A DNA stretch of 9,259 bases. Origin: Magnetovibrio sp. (GTDB lineage Bacteria; Pseudomonadota; Alphaproteobacteria; Rhodospirillales; Magnetovibrionaceae). Each line of letters begins with the position of its first letter. The stretch's first letter is position 1. Under the pieces are notes generated by a model. That model had not been told where the DNA came from, searched no databases, and worked only from the letters and a program-made list of their open reading frames with translations. Of this stretch, positions 1-7,144 are shown in pieces. A program made the position numbers and the translations under genes. The DNA is taken from the NCBI GenBank assembly GCA_016763255.1, contig JAESUA010000363.1, positions 1 to 9,259 of the forward strand, written 5' to 3'.

Positions 1-1
1 A

Positions 2-772
2 GCGGCGATGGAAATGCAAAAGCGCACCAAGTCGCACAATGCGTCGCAGCCTAATCACCCATTGGGCCTTAAAATCGGCCTCAATGCGGGTGAGCCAATT
101 TCAGAAGATGATGACTTGTTCGGATCCACCGTGCAATTGGCCGCGCGCATCGTCGACAAAGCGGCCGAAGGCCAGGTGTTGGTTTCGAGTTCCGTGCATG
201 GCTTAAGCCAGGGCAAAAAATTGAAATTCGAACGCTATGCCGATCTGGACATGAAGGGCTTTGATGAGCCGGTTACGGTCTATCTCGCGCTGTGGGATCC
301 GGATGCGCCAAAGACGGTGAAGCCTGAGCCGGTTACGGCTAAACCTTTGACGCAGGGAGCTGCGCCTTTGACGCAGGGGGCTAAACCTTTGACTGAGGGG
401 GCCGTGCCACTGCAACAGGTGATCGACAAGCCAGCCCCCACACCCCAGCCTGTGACGCAGCCTGTTGGTGATACGGCCACCAAGGTCGCGAACGTTGGTC
501 ATGTCGATGCCCCTCAAGCCAAGCCCACTCCTGTAACCAAACAGCAGCCCGCTAAACCCGAAATCACAACAGCGGTTAGCCCCCTAACGTCAACGACTGC
601 CGCCGCGCCCATAGCGCCGCCGCCGGTTAAATCTGCCCCGGCCAAATCCGTCTTGAGCACTACGCCAGCTGTTAAAACGCCTAAGCCCCAGTCTACGCCT
701 GGACCCAAGCCCAGCCCGGCCCCGGTTATGTCGAAGACCGGCCCACAAGCACCGAAAAACGACGATAAATAG
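2..772 (+). CDS. Class III adenylate/guanylate cyclase, C-terminal part (5' truncated by window edge)
   Basis: Class III nucleotide cyclases make cAMP or cGMP from ATP or GTP. Only the end of the catalytic domain is here. The frame is open from base 2, and the first ATG (position 8) lies inside the domain, so the real start is upstream. Counting from that ATG, residues 21-95 match the end of the cyclase homology domain: LKIGLNAGEP, then LFGSTVQLAARI, then QVLVSSSV, and a DMKGFDEPVTVY strand that normally closes the domain. The position usually held by Asn in the NxxxR transition-state motif is Gln here (Q43, with R47 kept). Residues from about 100 to 254 form a low-complexity tail rich in Pro, Ala, Thr and Lys, with no membrane segment; it begins with three near-identical 7-residue repeats. 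Substrate and N-terminal sensor domain cannot be seen. The family call is firm; cyclase activity is inferred. Confidence 0.85.
   Translation, partial: AAMEMQKRTKSHNASQPNHPLGLKIGLNAGEPISEDDDLFGSTVQLAARIVDKAAEGQVLVSSSVHGLSQGKKLKFERYADLDMKGFDEPVTVYLALWDPDAPKTVKPEPVTAKPLTQGAAPLTQGAKPLTEGAVPLQQVIDKPAPTPQPVTQPVGDTATKVANVGHVDAPQAKPTPVTKQQPAKPEITTAVSPLTSTTAAAPIAPPPVKSAPAKSVLSTTPAVKTPKPQSTPGPKPSPAPVMSKTGPQAPKNDDK
344..406 (+). repeat. Three tandem 21-bp repeats in the cyclase tail
   Basis: Three consecutive 21-bp units start at 344, 365 and 386, each beginning CCTTTGAC and carrying a run of Gs. They are in frame and encode PLTQGAA, PLTQGAK and PLTEGAV. A decayed fourth unit (PLQQ) follows at 407. The nucleotide similarity, not only the peptide similarity, points to recent duplication by slippage. 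They sit just after the catalytic domain, where length change would be tolerated. Confidence 0.85.
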
Positions 773-888
773 AAATAACACGCATGCGATGCATTATTGG
801 TTGTTTCTGGGCTAGAAACCGTGAGGCGGCTCGATTAGAATTCGGTGATCCCAAAGCCGTTAAATCGGCACAAAAAAAACGCCCTGCT

Positions 889-894
889 TATATT
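889..894 (+). promoter_or_regulatory. Candidate -10 hexamer for nifJ
   Basis: TATATT matches five of six bases of the sigma-70 -10 consensus and lies about 75 bp upstream of the nifJ start. No good -35 hexamer sits 16-18 bp upstream; the best candidates match only three of six bases. This would be a weak or activator-dependent promoter if real. Confidence 0.25.
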
Positions 895-954
895 CTCCAT
901 TTATTGCCGCGTAAGTTATTGCAACGCACAAATAAGGTCTGTGAAATAGGCCCC

Positions 955-958
955 GGAG
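955..958 (+). promoter_or_regulatory. Ribosome binding site of nifJ
   Basis: GGAG lies 9 nt upstream of the ATG at 968. It supports that ATG, which also puts the protein N-terminus where the family normally begins. Confidence 0.6.
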
Positions 959-967
959 CCCACACAC

Positions 968-3900
968 ATGTCAAAAACCTACATGGTTGCCGTCGACGGA
1001 AACGAAGCTGTCGCATCTGTCGCGCATCGGATGAACGAAATCATTGCCATCTACCCCATCACCCCGTCGTCGGCGATGGGCGAGCTGTGTGATGCGTGGT
1101 CGGCGCAGGGGCGGCAAAATATTTGGGGCAATGTTCCACACGTGATGGAAATGCAATCCGAAGCGGGGGCCGCGGGCACCGTGCACGGTGGTTTGCAGGC
1201 CGGTGCTTTGACCACGACGTTCACATCGTCGCAGGGATTGCTGTTGATGATCCCCAACCTTTATAAGATTGCGGGCGAATTGCTGCCGTTCAGCATGCAT
1301 GTTGCGGCGCGCACCATTGCGACGCATGCGCTGTCGATATTTGGCGATCATTCGGATGTGATGGCCTGTCGTCAGACCGGTATGGCGATGCTGTCCAGCG
1401 CGACGGTGCAAGAAGCCCAGGATTTTGCCTGCATCGTGCAGACCGCGACCTTTGCCTCGCGGGTACCGTTCATGCATTTTTTCGATGGTTTTCGCACCTC
1501 GCACGAGGTGTCGAAAATCACCTATCTTGAAGATGACGTGCTGAAAAAAATGCTGCCGGATGATTTGATCCAGGCGCACCGCGACCGCGGTATGAGCCCC
1601 GACAAGCCGGTGGTGCGCGGCACCTCCCAAAACCCCGATACGTTTTTCCAGATGCAAGAAGCCCGCAACCTCTACCACGATGCGGTGCCGGGTTTTTTGG
1701 AAGCGGCGTTTGGAAAATTTGCCAAGCTGACCGGGCGCAAATATGGCCTGTATGAATATCACGGTGCTAAGGATGCCGAACGCGTGGTCATCGTTATGGG
1801 ATCGGCTGGTGAAACCTGTCGTGAAACCGCCGACGTGCTGAATTCTGGCAACGAAAAAGTCGGTGTCTTGCAGGTGCGCATGTTCCGTCCGTTCAGTTGG
1901 CAACGCTTTTGCGATGCTTTGCCATCTTCGGTTAAATCCGTCGCGGTTTTGGATCGCACCAAAGAAAGTGGGGCCCTGGGGGAACCGTTGTACCTGGACG
2001 TGGTGGCGACGCTGAACCGGGCCGGGCGCATGATCAAGGTCATCGGCGGGCGCTATGGTTTGTCGTCCAAGGATTTTACCGCGTCGATGGCTAAGGCGGT
2101 GTTTGACGAAATGAGTGAGGATGCGCCCAAGCCGATCTTCACCATCGGCATCATCGGCGATGTTTCCGGCTTGTCGCTGGATTGGGATGAGTGCGGCAAT
2201 TGTTATGAGCCCGGCACCATGCACCGGGCGATGTTTTATGGCCTCGGGTCCGACGGCACGGTGGGCGCCAATAAGAACGCCATCAAAATCATCGCCGACC
2301 ATACCGACAATTATGTGCAGGGCTATTTTGTCTATGATTCCAAAAAAGCAGGTGCGGTGACCATCTCGCACCTGCGCTTTTCAAGCGATCCGATCCGCTC
2401 GGCATATTTGATTCATGAAGCCGAATTTTTGGCCTGCCACCAATTTCATTTCCTCGACAGCCTGGATGTTTTGAATAACGCCACCCTTGGCGGCACGTTT
2501 TTGCTCAACGCGCCGTACGGTAAAGACGACGTTTGGAACAACTTGCCGCGTTCGGTGCAGCAACAAATTGTCGATAAAGACCTGAAATTTTACGTTATCG
2601 ATGCTCGCAAAATCGCCGCAGACGCAGGCATGGGCAAACGTATCAACACCGTGATGATGGTGTGTTTTTTCGCCCTTTCGGATTTCCTCGATCATGATGA
2701 TTCGATCCGCCACATCAAGGATGCGATTGAAAAAAGCTATGGTTCCAAGGGTCGTCAGGTGGTGGAGATGAACAACGCGGTGGTGGATTCCACCCTTGCC
2801 CATCTTGAACAGGTTGATGTGCCGTCTGAAATTACATCCAATATCAACGTGCCACCGATTGTATCGCCCGCGGCCCCGGATTTTGTGCAAAACGTCACCG
2901 CCAAGATGTTGGCGGGCAAGGGCGACTTTTTGCCGGTCAGTGCGTTCCCCGCGGATGGCACCTGGCCGACCGATACAGCGCAGTGGGAAAAACGCAATTT
3001 GGCCTCTGAAATCCCGGTGTGGATCGAAGAATTGTGCATCCAGTGCAACAAGTGCGCCTTGGTGTGCCCGCATTCGGCCATTCGGGTGAAGGCCTATGAT
3101 CAAAGCGCCTTGGATGGTGCGCCGGCAAGTTTTAAATCGATGAAATACAAGGGCCGTGAATTTGGCGAAACGGCCACCTATTCGGTACAGGTGGCGGCCG
3201 AAGATTGCACCGGTTGCAAGCTGTGCGTGATGGTGTGTCCGGGCAAAGACAAGCAAAACCCCGACCGCTTGTCGTTGGAAATGCAGCCGCAACCGGCCCT
3301 TCGTATGCAAGAACGTGAAAATTTTAAGTTCTTTCTCGACATCCCAGAAGCCGACCGCACCTTGCTGCGCCCCAATGTGAAGATGAGCCAGTTTGCCGAA
3401 CCATTGTTTGAGTTTTCCGGGGCCTGTTCGGGCTGTGGTGAAACGCCCTATATCATGCTTTTGACCCAGCTCTATGGCGACCGTATGGTGATCGCCAATG
3501 CCACTGGGTGTTCATCGATTTACGGCGGCAATTTACCGACCACGCCGTATGCCTGTAATGGCGAAGGCCGTGGCCCGGCATGGGCCAATTCGTTGTTTGA
3601 AGACAATGCCGAATTTGGCCTGGGCATCCGACTGGGGCTGAATAAACACCACGATAACGCCCGCGACATGCTGGAAAGCCTGCGTGCCGATCTGGGCGAT
3701 GATGAATTGCTCGATGGTCTGTTGCATGCGGATCAATCAGATGATGCCGGGGTGATTGGCCAGCGGGCGCGGGTTGAGGCCTTGAAGGGCAAACTTGCCG
3801 GGTTGTCAGGGGCGGTGGTGGAGCGCCTGTGCATCGTTGTCGATCACTTGGTCAAAAAGACTTTGTGGATCCTTGGCGGTGATGGTTGGGCTTACGACAT

Positions 3901-4552
3901 TGGCTTTGGCGGTGTCGACCACCTGTTGGCTTCGGGCATCAACATCAACATCTTGGTGCTGGACACCGAAGTGTATTCCAACACCGGTGGCCAGCAGTCC
4001 AAGGCCACGCCATTGGCCGCATCGGCTAAGTTCGCCAGCGCCGGAAAGGCCCTGCCGAAGAAAGACTTGGGCATGATCGCGATGACCTATGGTCATGCAT
4101 ATGTGGCGTCTGTCGCTTTGGGCGCAAAAGACGCGCAAACCGTCAAGGCGTTCCAAGAAGCCGAGCAGTTCGACGGCCCATCGCTGATCATCGCCAACTC
4201 ACCGTGCATCGAACACGGATACGACATGGCGGACAATCTAGAACATCAGGCCCTGGCGGTGGAAAGTGGCTATTGGCCGCTGTATCGCTTTGATCCGCGT
4301 CTCGCCGATCAGGGCAAGGCCCCCTTGCAGTTGGACAGCAAACCGCCCAGCAGGCCGGTTAGCGATTTGTTGGATAAAGAAAACCGCTTCCGCCAAGTTC
4401 AGCGTAAAGACCCACAACGCTACGCCATGTTGGTCGGCAAGTTGGAAGATGAAATTCGCCATCGCCGCCAAATTTTAGAAGCCCTGGCGACGGTCAAGCC
4501 GCAGCCGCAGCCGCAGCCGCAAGAACAAGAAAAAGCCAACGCGGCGCAATAA
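968..4552 (+). CDS. nifJ: Pyruvate:ferredoxin (flavodoxin) oxidoreductase, single-chain NifJ type
   Basis: This cytoplasmic enzyme converts pyruvate and CoA to acetyl-CoA and CO2, passing electrons to ferredoxin or flavodoxin. The 1194 residues cover all domains of the homodimeric enzyme. Near the N-terminus are YPITPSS (T32), E65 and R115, equivalent to the active-site Thr31, Glu64 and Arg114 of the Desulfovibrio africanus enzyme. The middle domain carries GSDGTVGANK (about 428-437). Two ferredoxin-type 4Fe-4S motifs use C690/C693/C696/C700 and C747/C750/C753/C757. C820, C823, C848 and C1080 fit the proximal cluster. Thiamine diphosphate binding is marked by GDGWAYDIG (971-979) and YSNTGGQ (1003-1009). 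The C-terminus ends in a Pro-Gln repeat, so the frame is intact from start to tail. The gene is monocistronic here, with a terminator just behind it. It could feed nitrogenase or serve anaerobic pyruvate metabolism; no nif gene is adjacent to decide. Confidence 0.97.
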   Translation: MSKTYMVAVDGNEAVASVAHRMNEIIAIYPITPSSAMGELCDAWSAQGRQNIWGNVPHVMEMQSEAGAAGTVHGGLQAGALTTTFTSSQGLLLMIPNLYKIAGELLPFSMHVAARTIATHALSIFGDHSDVMACRQTGMAMLSSATVQEAQDFACIVQTATFASRVPFMHFFDGFRTSHEVSKITYLEDDVLKKMLPDDLIQAHRDRGMSPDKPVVRGTSQNPDTFFQMQEARNLYHDAVPGFLEAAFGKFAKLTGRKYGLYEYHGAKDAERVVIVMGSAGETCRETADVLNSGNEKVGVLQVRMFRPFSWQRFCDALPSSVKSVAVLDRTKESGALGEPLYLDVVATLNRAGRMIKVIGGRYGLSSKDFTASMAKAVFDEMSEDAPKPIFTIGIIGDVSGLSLDWDECGNCYEPGTMHRAMFYGLGSDGTVGANKNAIKIIADHTDNYVQGYFVYDSKKAGAVTISHLRFSSDPIRSAYLIHEAEFLACHQFHFLDSLDVLNNATLGGTFLLNAPYGKDDVWNNLPRSVQQQIVDKDLKFYVIDARKIAADAGMGKRINTVMMVCFFALSDFLDHDDSIRHIKDAIEKSYGSKGRQVVEMNNAVVDSTLAHLEQVDVPSEITSNINVPPIVSPAAPDFVQNVTAKMLAGKGDFLPVSAFPADGTWPTDTAQWEKRNLASEIPVWIEELCIQCNKCALVCPHSAIRVKAYDQSALDGAPASFKSMKYKGREFGETATYSVQVAAEDCTGCKLCVMVCPGKDKQNPDRLSLEMQPQPALRMQERENFKFFLDIPEADRTLLRPNVKMSQFAEPLFEFSGACSGCGETPYIMLLTQLYGDRMVIANATGCSSIYGGNLPTTPYACNGEGRGPAWANSLFEDNAEFGLGIRLGLNKHHDNARDMLESLRADLGDDELLDGLLHADQSDDAGVIGQRARVEALKGKLAGLSGAVVERLCIVVDHLVKKTLWILGGDGWAYDIGFGGVDHLLASGININILVLDTEVYSNTGGQQSKATPLAASAKFASAGKALPKKDLGMIAMTYGHAYVASVALGAKDAQTVKAFQEAEQFDGPSLIIANSPCIEHGYDMADNLEHQALAVESGYWPLYRFDPRLADQGKAPLQLDSKPPSRPVSDLLDKENRFRQVQRKDPQRYAMLVGKLEDEIRHRRQILEALATVKPQPQPQPQEQEKANAAQ
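4499..4522 (+). repeat. Hexanucleotide repeat coding a Pro-Gln tail in NifJ
   Basis: Three exact CCGCAG units plus one CCGCAA run in frame and encode four Pro-Gln dipeptides (residues 1178-1185) near the NifJ C-terminus. This is a simple-sequence tract likely to vary in length between strains. It lies outside the catalytic core. Confidence 0.85.
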
Positions 4553-4563
4553 CCCATAGCAAT

Positions 4564-4600
4564 AACGGCCTTGCGAAGTCCTTGTTTCGGGGCCGTTTTA
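4564..4600 (+). terminator. Intrinsic terminator after nifJ
   Basis: AACGGCC (4564-4570) pairs with GGCCGTT (4591-4597), with an inner CGAA/TTCG stem (4574-4577 with 4586-4589) and an 8-nt loop. The descending arm runs into TTTT (4596-4599). It starts 12 nt after the nifJ stop codon. Read on the other strand, the stem ends in TTATT, so it may also help stop transcripts from the converging gene at 4643. Confidence 0.7.
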
Positions 4601-4642
4601 TGATCGTTCGTCATAGTTCAAAAATTAGATATTTTTAATATT
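4601..4642. other. AT-rich spacer between converging genes
   Basis: The spacer between the nifJ terminator and the end of the minus-strand gene is almost pure A/T from 4620 to 4648. AAAAAT and ATTTTT segments can form a weak all-AT stem. On the minus strand this gives a T-rich end that may assist termination of the gene ending at 4643, but the stem is too weak to call a terminator. Confidence 0.35.
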
Positions 4643-5464
4643 TTATTTGGGGGCAACGTAGGTGCCCGTGGTCGAAAGCTTTAATTTAATCCTGGTCCGA
4701 AGGTTGCCGGTGCGATTGTTGACGTCGAGGAATTTTTCGTCGCCAACGCTTTGGGCAAAATCTGATTGAACGGTAAATGCATGGGCTTCATCGGTACTGC
4801 CCCTTTGGTAAAAGTCCACGGCATGGCCGTGCATCTCATGAACCAATTGCGCCGCCACGTCGTAATCATTGAAGAGGTCAGGCAGCAAAAGCAAGGTCGA
4901 GGAGACCATGATGATGAACTGGTTTTGGTTCACGCGTGGGATAAACGCTGCAAAGGCAAGCCCAGCATCTGAGGGGCAGACATTATCAATGATGATATAG
5001 CCGTGGTTTTGTTTCATGGTCTCAGAAATTGCATCAAAGGTCTTGGGAGCATACTTTTTGATGATGTGCAGTGCGTTTGCGATACGCTTGATATAGAGCA
5101 CATTGTTGTTTGCCCCAGTCTTGATCGGGACGGAATAAAACGGGCTTCCCACAATGATGATGTTGTGGCGTCGGACCACCGCAAAATCGGTGTCGGGCAA
5201 CTGGGCATGCTTGTTGATGTTCGCCTGCTTACAGCCATTGAGGAAATCGATGCCATAAGATTTTATGGTCATGGTTTCCAGGTACAGATTACGGGCAAAC
5301 GTTTTGTTGATAAACACCCGTTCTCCATCTTGAACTTTTGACAGGGCAGCATTGAGAGTGGCGAGCTTATCTGCGGCCCCTGTGGGGGGACTGAACAAAA
5401 CCAGCGCCAATGGCAATATGATGGTGCCAATGGCGGCTTTAAACCGCAACCTTTTGATGGACAT
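4643..5464 (-). CDS. Exported protein of unknown function with HExxxH putative metallopeptidase motif
   Basis: I do not recognise the family. From the ATG at 5464 the product is 273 residues. A TTG two codons upstream (5470) has better spacing to GGGAGA and could be the real start. Numbering from that TTG, the N-terminus has basic residues (KRLRFK), a hydrophobic core to about residue 26 and a TGAA cleavage-like site near 33, so it is probably secreted to the periplasm. Near the C-terminus lies H211-E-M-H-G-H216, followed by DEAHAF with E228. An HExxxH motif plus a downstream Glu fits a zinc-metallopeptidase site, as in the HExxxH of dipeptidyl peptidase III, although overall similarity to that family is not apparent. 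Two cysteines (C80, C165) could form a disulfide after export. The gene stands alone between converging nifJ and a divergent regulator. Its base composition appears more AT-rich than nifJ, hinting at acquisition. Function is inferred only. Confidence 0.75.
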   Translation of the reverse strand: MSIKRLRFKAAIGTIILPLALVLFSPPTGAADKLATLNAALSKVQDGERVFINKTFARNLYLETMTIKSYGIDFLNGCKQANINKHAQLPDTDFAVVRRHNIIIVGSPFYSVPIKTGANNNVLYIKRIANALHIIKKYAPKTFDAISETMKQNHGYIIIDNVCPSDAGLAFAAFIPRVNQNQFIIMVSSTLLLLPDLFNDYDVAAQLVHEMHGHAVDFYQRGSTDEAHAFTVQSDFAQSVGDEKFLDVNNRTGNLRTRIKLKLSTTGTYVAPK

Positions 5465-5470
5465 GGTCAA

Positions 5471-5731
5471 TCAGGTCTCCCATCAAAGTGCATATAAATA
5501 AGGTCCTGAACATATGGGGTGTCTTGCTGGAGAGCGTCAACCAATAAGCGTAATGGTGCTTTTTTGTAGGACAATATGCCGTTCCGAGTTGTATATTGAT
5601 GTAATTCTAAAAAATTATACGTAGTGGTGAGTTTTGTATTCTTCGACCTCGTTTTTTGTATGACGATGGTGTAACGTTCCTGCGGGGAAGTTCAATCGGC
5701 TGCGCAAATGGCAGCCTGGAAGGCTGTGGGA
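5471..5731. other. AT-rich divergent intergenic region
   Basis: This region must hold the promoters of both the exported-protein gene (leftward) and the Crp/Fnr regulator (rightward). It is visibly AT-rich, with several T-runs (near 5560 and 5652) and ATATAAATA-like stretches near the left gene. TTGAT-GTAA-TTCTA at 5596-5609 has one perfect FNR/Dnr half-site and a poor second half (8 of 10 conserved bases). TTATAC at 5615-5620 could serve as a -10 element for the regulator. No single promoter stands out, and no small gene is convincing. Confidence 0.4.
5718..5723 (+). promoter_or_regulatory. Ribosome binding site deciding the regulator start
   Basis: GGAAGG lies 8 nt before the ATG at 5732. 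The in-frame ATG at 5708 has only GGGGAAG about 17 nt upstream, which is too far. This favours 5732 as the start of the Crp/Fnr regulator. Confidence 0.5.
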
Positions 5732-6466
5732 ATGGGGCAGGCAAGTAGATCGCTCGATGATTTTGAATTAAGGACGGGCATCACACGAGACGACATCCGT
5801 AGGTTGGGAAAGGTGCATTTATTTGCCGGATTAATTCCCGATGATTTACGCAAGTTGCTGTCCACAAGTTCTATCCGACGTTATCCCGATAACACCACCT
5901 TGTTTATGGAAGGTGAAACTGCGGATCGTTTTTACGTCGTCATGGATGGCTGGGTGAAGTTATTTCGGCTGAGCGAAAATGGCCAAGAAGTTGTGATTTC
6001 CGTTTCCTCACCGGGGGAAAGCTTCGCTGAGGCGGCGATCTTTGACAGCCATATTTTTCCCGTTAGCGCCAGTGCTATTACCGATGTGCGGCTGCTTGTT
6101 GTGGGGGCGGAAAGCTTGCTGCGTCAAATCAGCGAAAGCAATCAGTTGGCGTTCAATATGTTGGCCTCCATGTCCAAGCAAATGCGCAGCAACGTCACAA
6201 AATTGCATCAAATGTGTTCGATGTCGTCGACTGAACGCTTGGCTGATTTCCTGATTGGGTTGACGACCACCACCAACGGCTCCGCTACGATTACGTTGCC
6301 GTTGGATAAGTCTTTGATTGCAGCGCGTTTGGGCATGCAGCCGGAAACGTTTTCGCGGGCCTTGGCCAGGTTGAAAAATGTTGGAGTCAAAAGCGCCGGG
6401 CACGATGTGGTGATCGAAGACATGGATGCCTTGCGTGCCTTGGTCAGCAACACCCAGCTCAGTTGA
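5732..6466 (+). CDS. Crp/Fnr-family transcriptional regulator, Dnr-like
   Basis: This DNA-binding regulator has a cyclic-nucleotide-type sensor domain and a C-terminal winged helix. From the ATG at 5732 it has 244 residues; an upstream ATG at 5708 would add eight. Residues about 28-125 form the beta-roll (LFMEGETADRFYVVMDG, then SPGESFAEA), and a long dimerisation helix follows to about 165. The recognition helix reads LGMQPETFSRALARL, with E205, S208 and R209 in the E--SR arrangement that FNR and Dnr use to read TTGAY half-sites. The only cysteine is C162, so the N-terminal cysteines that hold the FNR 4Fe-4S cluster are absent. The FAEA segment and the QPETFSR helix resemble Pseudomonas Dnr, a haem-dependent NO sensor. 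That suggests response to NO, but the ligand is not proven. It converges on a hemerythrin gene whose upstream region carries a matching palindrome. Confidence 0.88.
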   Translation: MGQASRSLDDFELRTGITRDDIRRLGKVHLFAGLIPDDLRKLLSTSSIRRYPDNTTLFMEGETADRFYVVMDGWVKLFRLSENGQEVVISVSSPGESFAEAAIFDSHIFPVSASAITDVRLLVVGAESLLRQISESNQLAFNMLASMSKQMRSNVTKLHQMCSMSSTERLADFLIGLTTTTNGSATITLPLDKSLIAARLGMQPETFSRALARLKNVGVKSAGHDVVIEDMDALRALVSNTQLS

Positions 6467-6478
6467 TGGGATTACGGC

Positions 6479-7057
6479 TTAATCAATTGGCAGCTTAATA
6501 CCACGTCGTGCGGCCATATTTTGGGCCATGGCCTGTTGGTCGTCGGCACCTAGGCGACGCCGGGCCAATTCTAAAACGACGGCATTTTCCCAATTCATAT
6601 GGCTCATATGCGAGGACGCCAGAACTTCGGCAGCGGTGCGAAAAGCGGATGGCTCGCTCAGCGGTTGGCCCGCGGCTATTTCTTTCAATCCAATGGTCAC
6701 TTCGTTCACCAGTTCGCGGTCGCGCTGATGTTCAGAACCCAGCAAGCGAATGATATCTTCAATTTTATCCTGGGGCTCGGCTCTTTTCAGCAGAAGCGGA
6801 AACAGGTCCTTTTCTTCATCCTCGATATGCAGCGGCAAATCATGTTTCAGACAGGACAGGATGACTTGGGCCGGCTGGGGCCCGATGACCGTGGAGGCAC
6901 TGCGCACCGCAAGTTCTTGCAGGGCATTGCATAAATCTCTTTGCCGACAGTGATCGGCAAATATGTATTCGATGGGCTCGAGCAGAACATTGTCGGGAAT
7001 GTGCTCCATCAGCACGCCGAGGATATCCAGTGGCTTTTTATTGTCTTGAGTCTGCAT
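6479..7057 (-). CDS. Hemerythrin HHE domain protein
   Basis: This is a non-haem di-iron protein of the bacterial hemerythrin type, expected to bind O2 or NO or to take part in nitrosative and oxidative stress defence in the cytoplasm. From the ATG at 7057 it has 192 residues. The ligand pattern is complete: H36, H77-x3-E81 (in LHIEDEEKDLFP), H110, and H153-x3-E157 (in SHMNWEN). Predicted helices carry these residues in the usual four-helix order, and the family length is normal for a single-domain protein. An in-frame ATG at 7102 would add 15 residues, but AGGAG (7064-7068) lies 6 nt from the ATG at 7057 and decides the start. Its stop is only 12 bp from that of the Dnr-like regulator, tail to tail. 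A perfect TTGAC-N4-GTCAA site lies upstream, suggesting control by a Crp/Fnr protein, plausibly the neighbour. Confidence 0.92.
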   Translation of the reverse strand: MQTQDNKKPLDILGVLMEHIPDNVLLEPIEYIFADHCRQRDLCNALQELAVRSASTVIGPQPAQVILSCLKHDLPLHIEDEEKDLFPLLLKRAEPQDKIEDIIRLLGSEHQRDRELVNEVTIGLKEIAAGQPLSEPSAFRTAAEVLASSHMSHMNWENAVVLELARRRLGADDQQAMAQNMAARRGIKLPID

Positions 7058-7063
7058 GCACGT

Positions 7064-7068
7064 CTCCT
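7064..7068 (-). promoter_or_regulatory. Ribosome binding site of the hemerythrin gene
   Basis: On the minus strand AGGAG, within AGAGGAGA, lies 6 nt before the ATG at 7057. It is the strongest Shine-Dalgarno sequence in the window. It excludes the longer reading from 7102. Confidence 0.8.
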
Positions 7069-7113
7069 CTGCTCTGCCCACTCCTGCCCCGGAAGTTAAC
7101 ATCGATTTGATGT

Positions 7114-7119
7114 CTAATA
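7114..7119 (-). promoter_or_regulatory. Candidate -10 hexamer for the hemerythrin gene
   Basis: TATTAG on the minus strand matches four of six bases of TATAAT. It begins about 32 bp from the centre of the palindrome at 7145-7158, about 3 bp longer than the usual class II FNR-type promoter spacing. The predicted transcript would begin near 7107, about 50 nt before the start codon. Confidence 0.35.
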
Positions 7120-7144
7120 GTGAAGGTGCACTTATGTGCTTGCA

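Larger units (their letters stand above)
773..967. other. Intergenic region and nifJ leader
   Basis: This stretch separates the cyclase from nifJ. It holds a 6-bp stem (GTTTCT 803-808 with AGAAAC 814-819, 5-nt loop) with no following T-run, so it is a poor intrinsic terminator. It also has a short GCCG/CGGC stem at 856-869 followed by a run of eight A. I see no FNR/Dnr-type palindrome and no NifA or sigma-54 site in the correct spacing. A small open frame starting at 784 runs into nifJ in another frame and is not convincing as a gene. Confidence 0.6.

Noticed and set aside
344..406. Tandem repeats as a CRISPR-like array
   Set aside because: The units are directly adjacent without spacers, in frame and inside a coding region.
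803..819. Stem-loop GTTTCT/AGAAAC after the cyclase as a terminator
   Set aside because: The stem is only 6 bp, AT-rich, and no T-run follows it on either strand.
867..887. GGCAC near 867 as part of a sigma-54 promoter for nifJ
   Set aside because: No GC dinucleotide is found at the fixed 10-base spacing needed for a -24/-12 promoter; the nearest is two bases too far.
784..1092. A 102-codon plus-strand open frame between the cyclase and nifJ
   Set aside because: It overlaps the first 125 bases of nifJ in another frame, has no ribosome binding site, and its predicted protein is Cys/His/Arg-rich with no recognisable domain.
971..2371. A 466-codon minus-strand open frame antisense to nifJ
   Set aside because: Its composition is the His/Arg-rich kind expected from the reverse strand of a GC-biased gene, and it lies wholly inside the well-supported nifJ.
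5708..6466. Naming the Crp/Fnr protein FNR
   Set aside because: FNR needs N-terminal cysteines for its oxygen-sensing 4Fe-4S cluster, and this protein has a single cysteine in the hinge region.
7107..7120. TTGAT-GTCT-AATAG as a second FNR-type site before the hemerythrin gene
   Set aside because: The second half-site matches only two of five bases, and it would overlap the expected transcript start.
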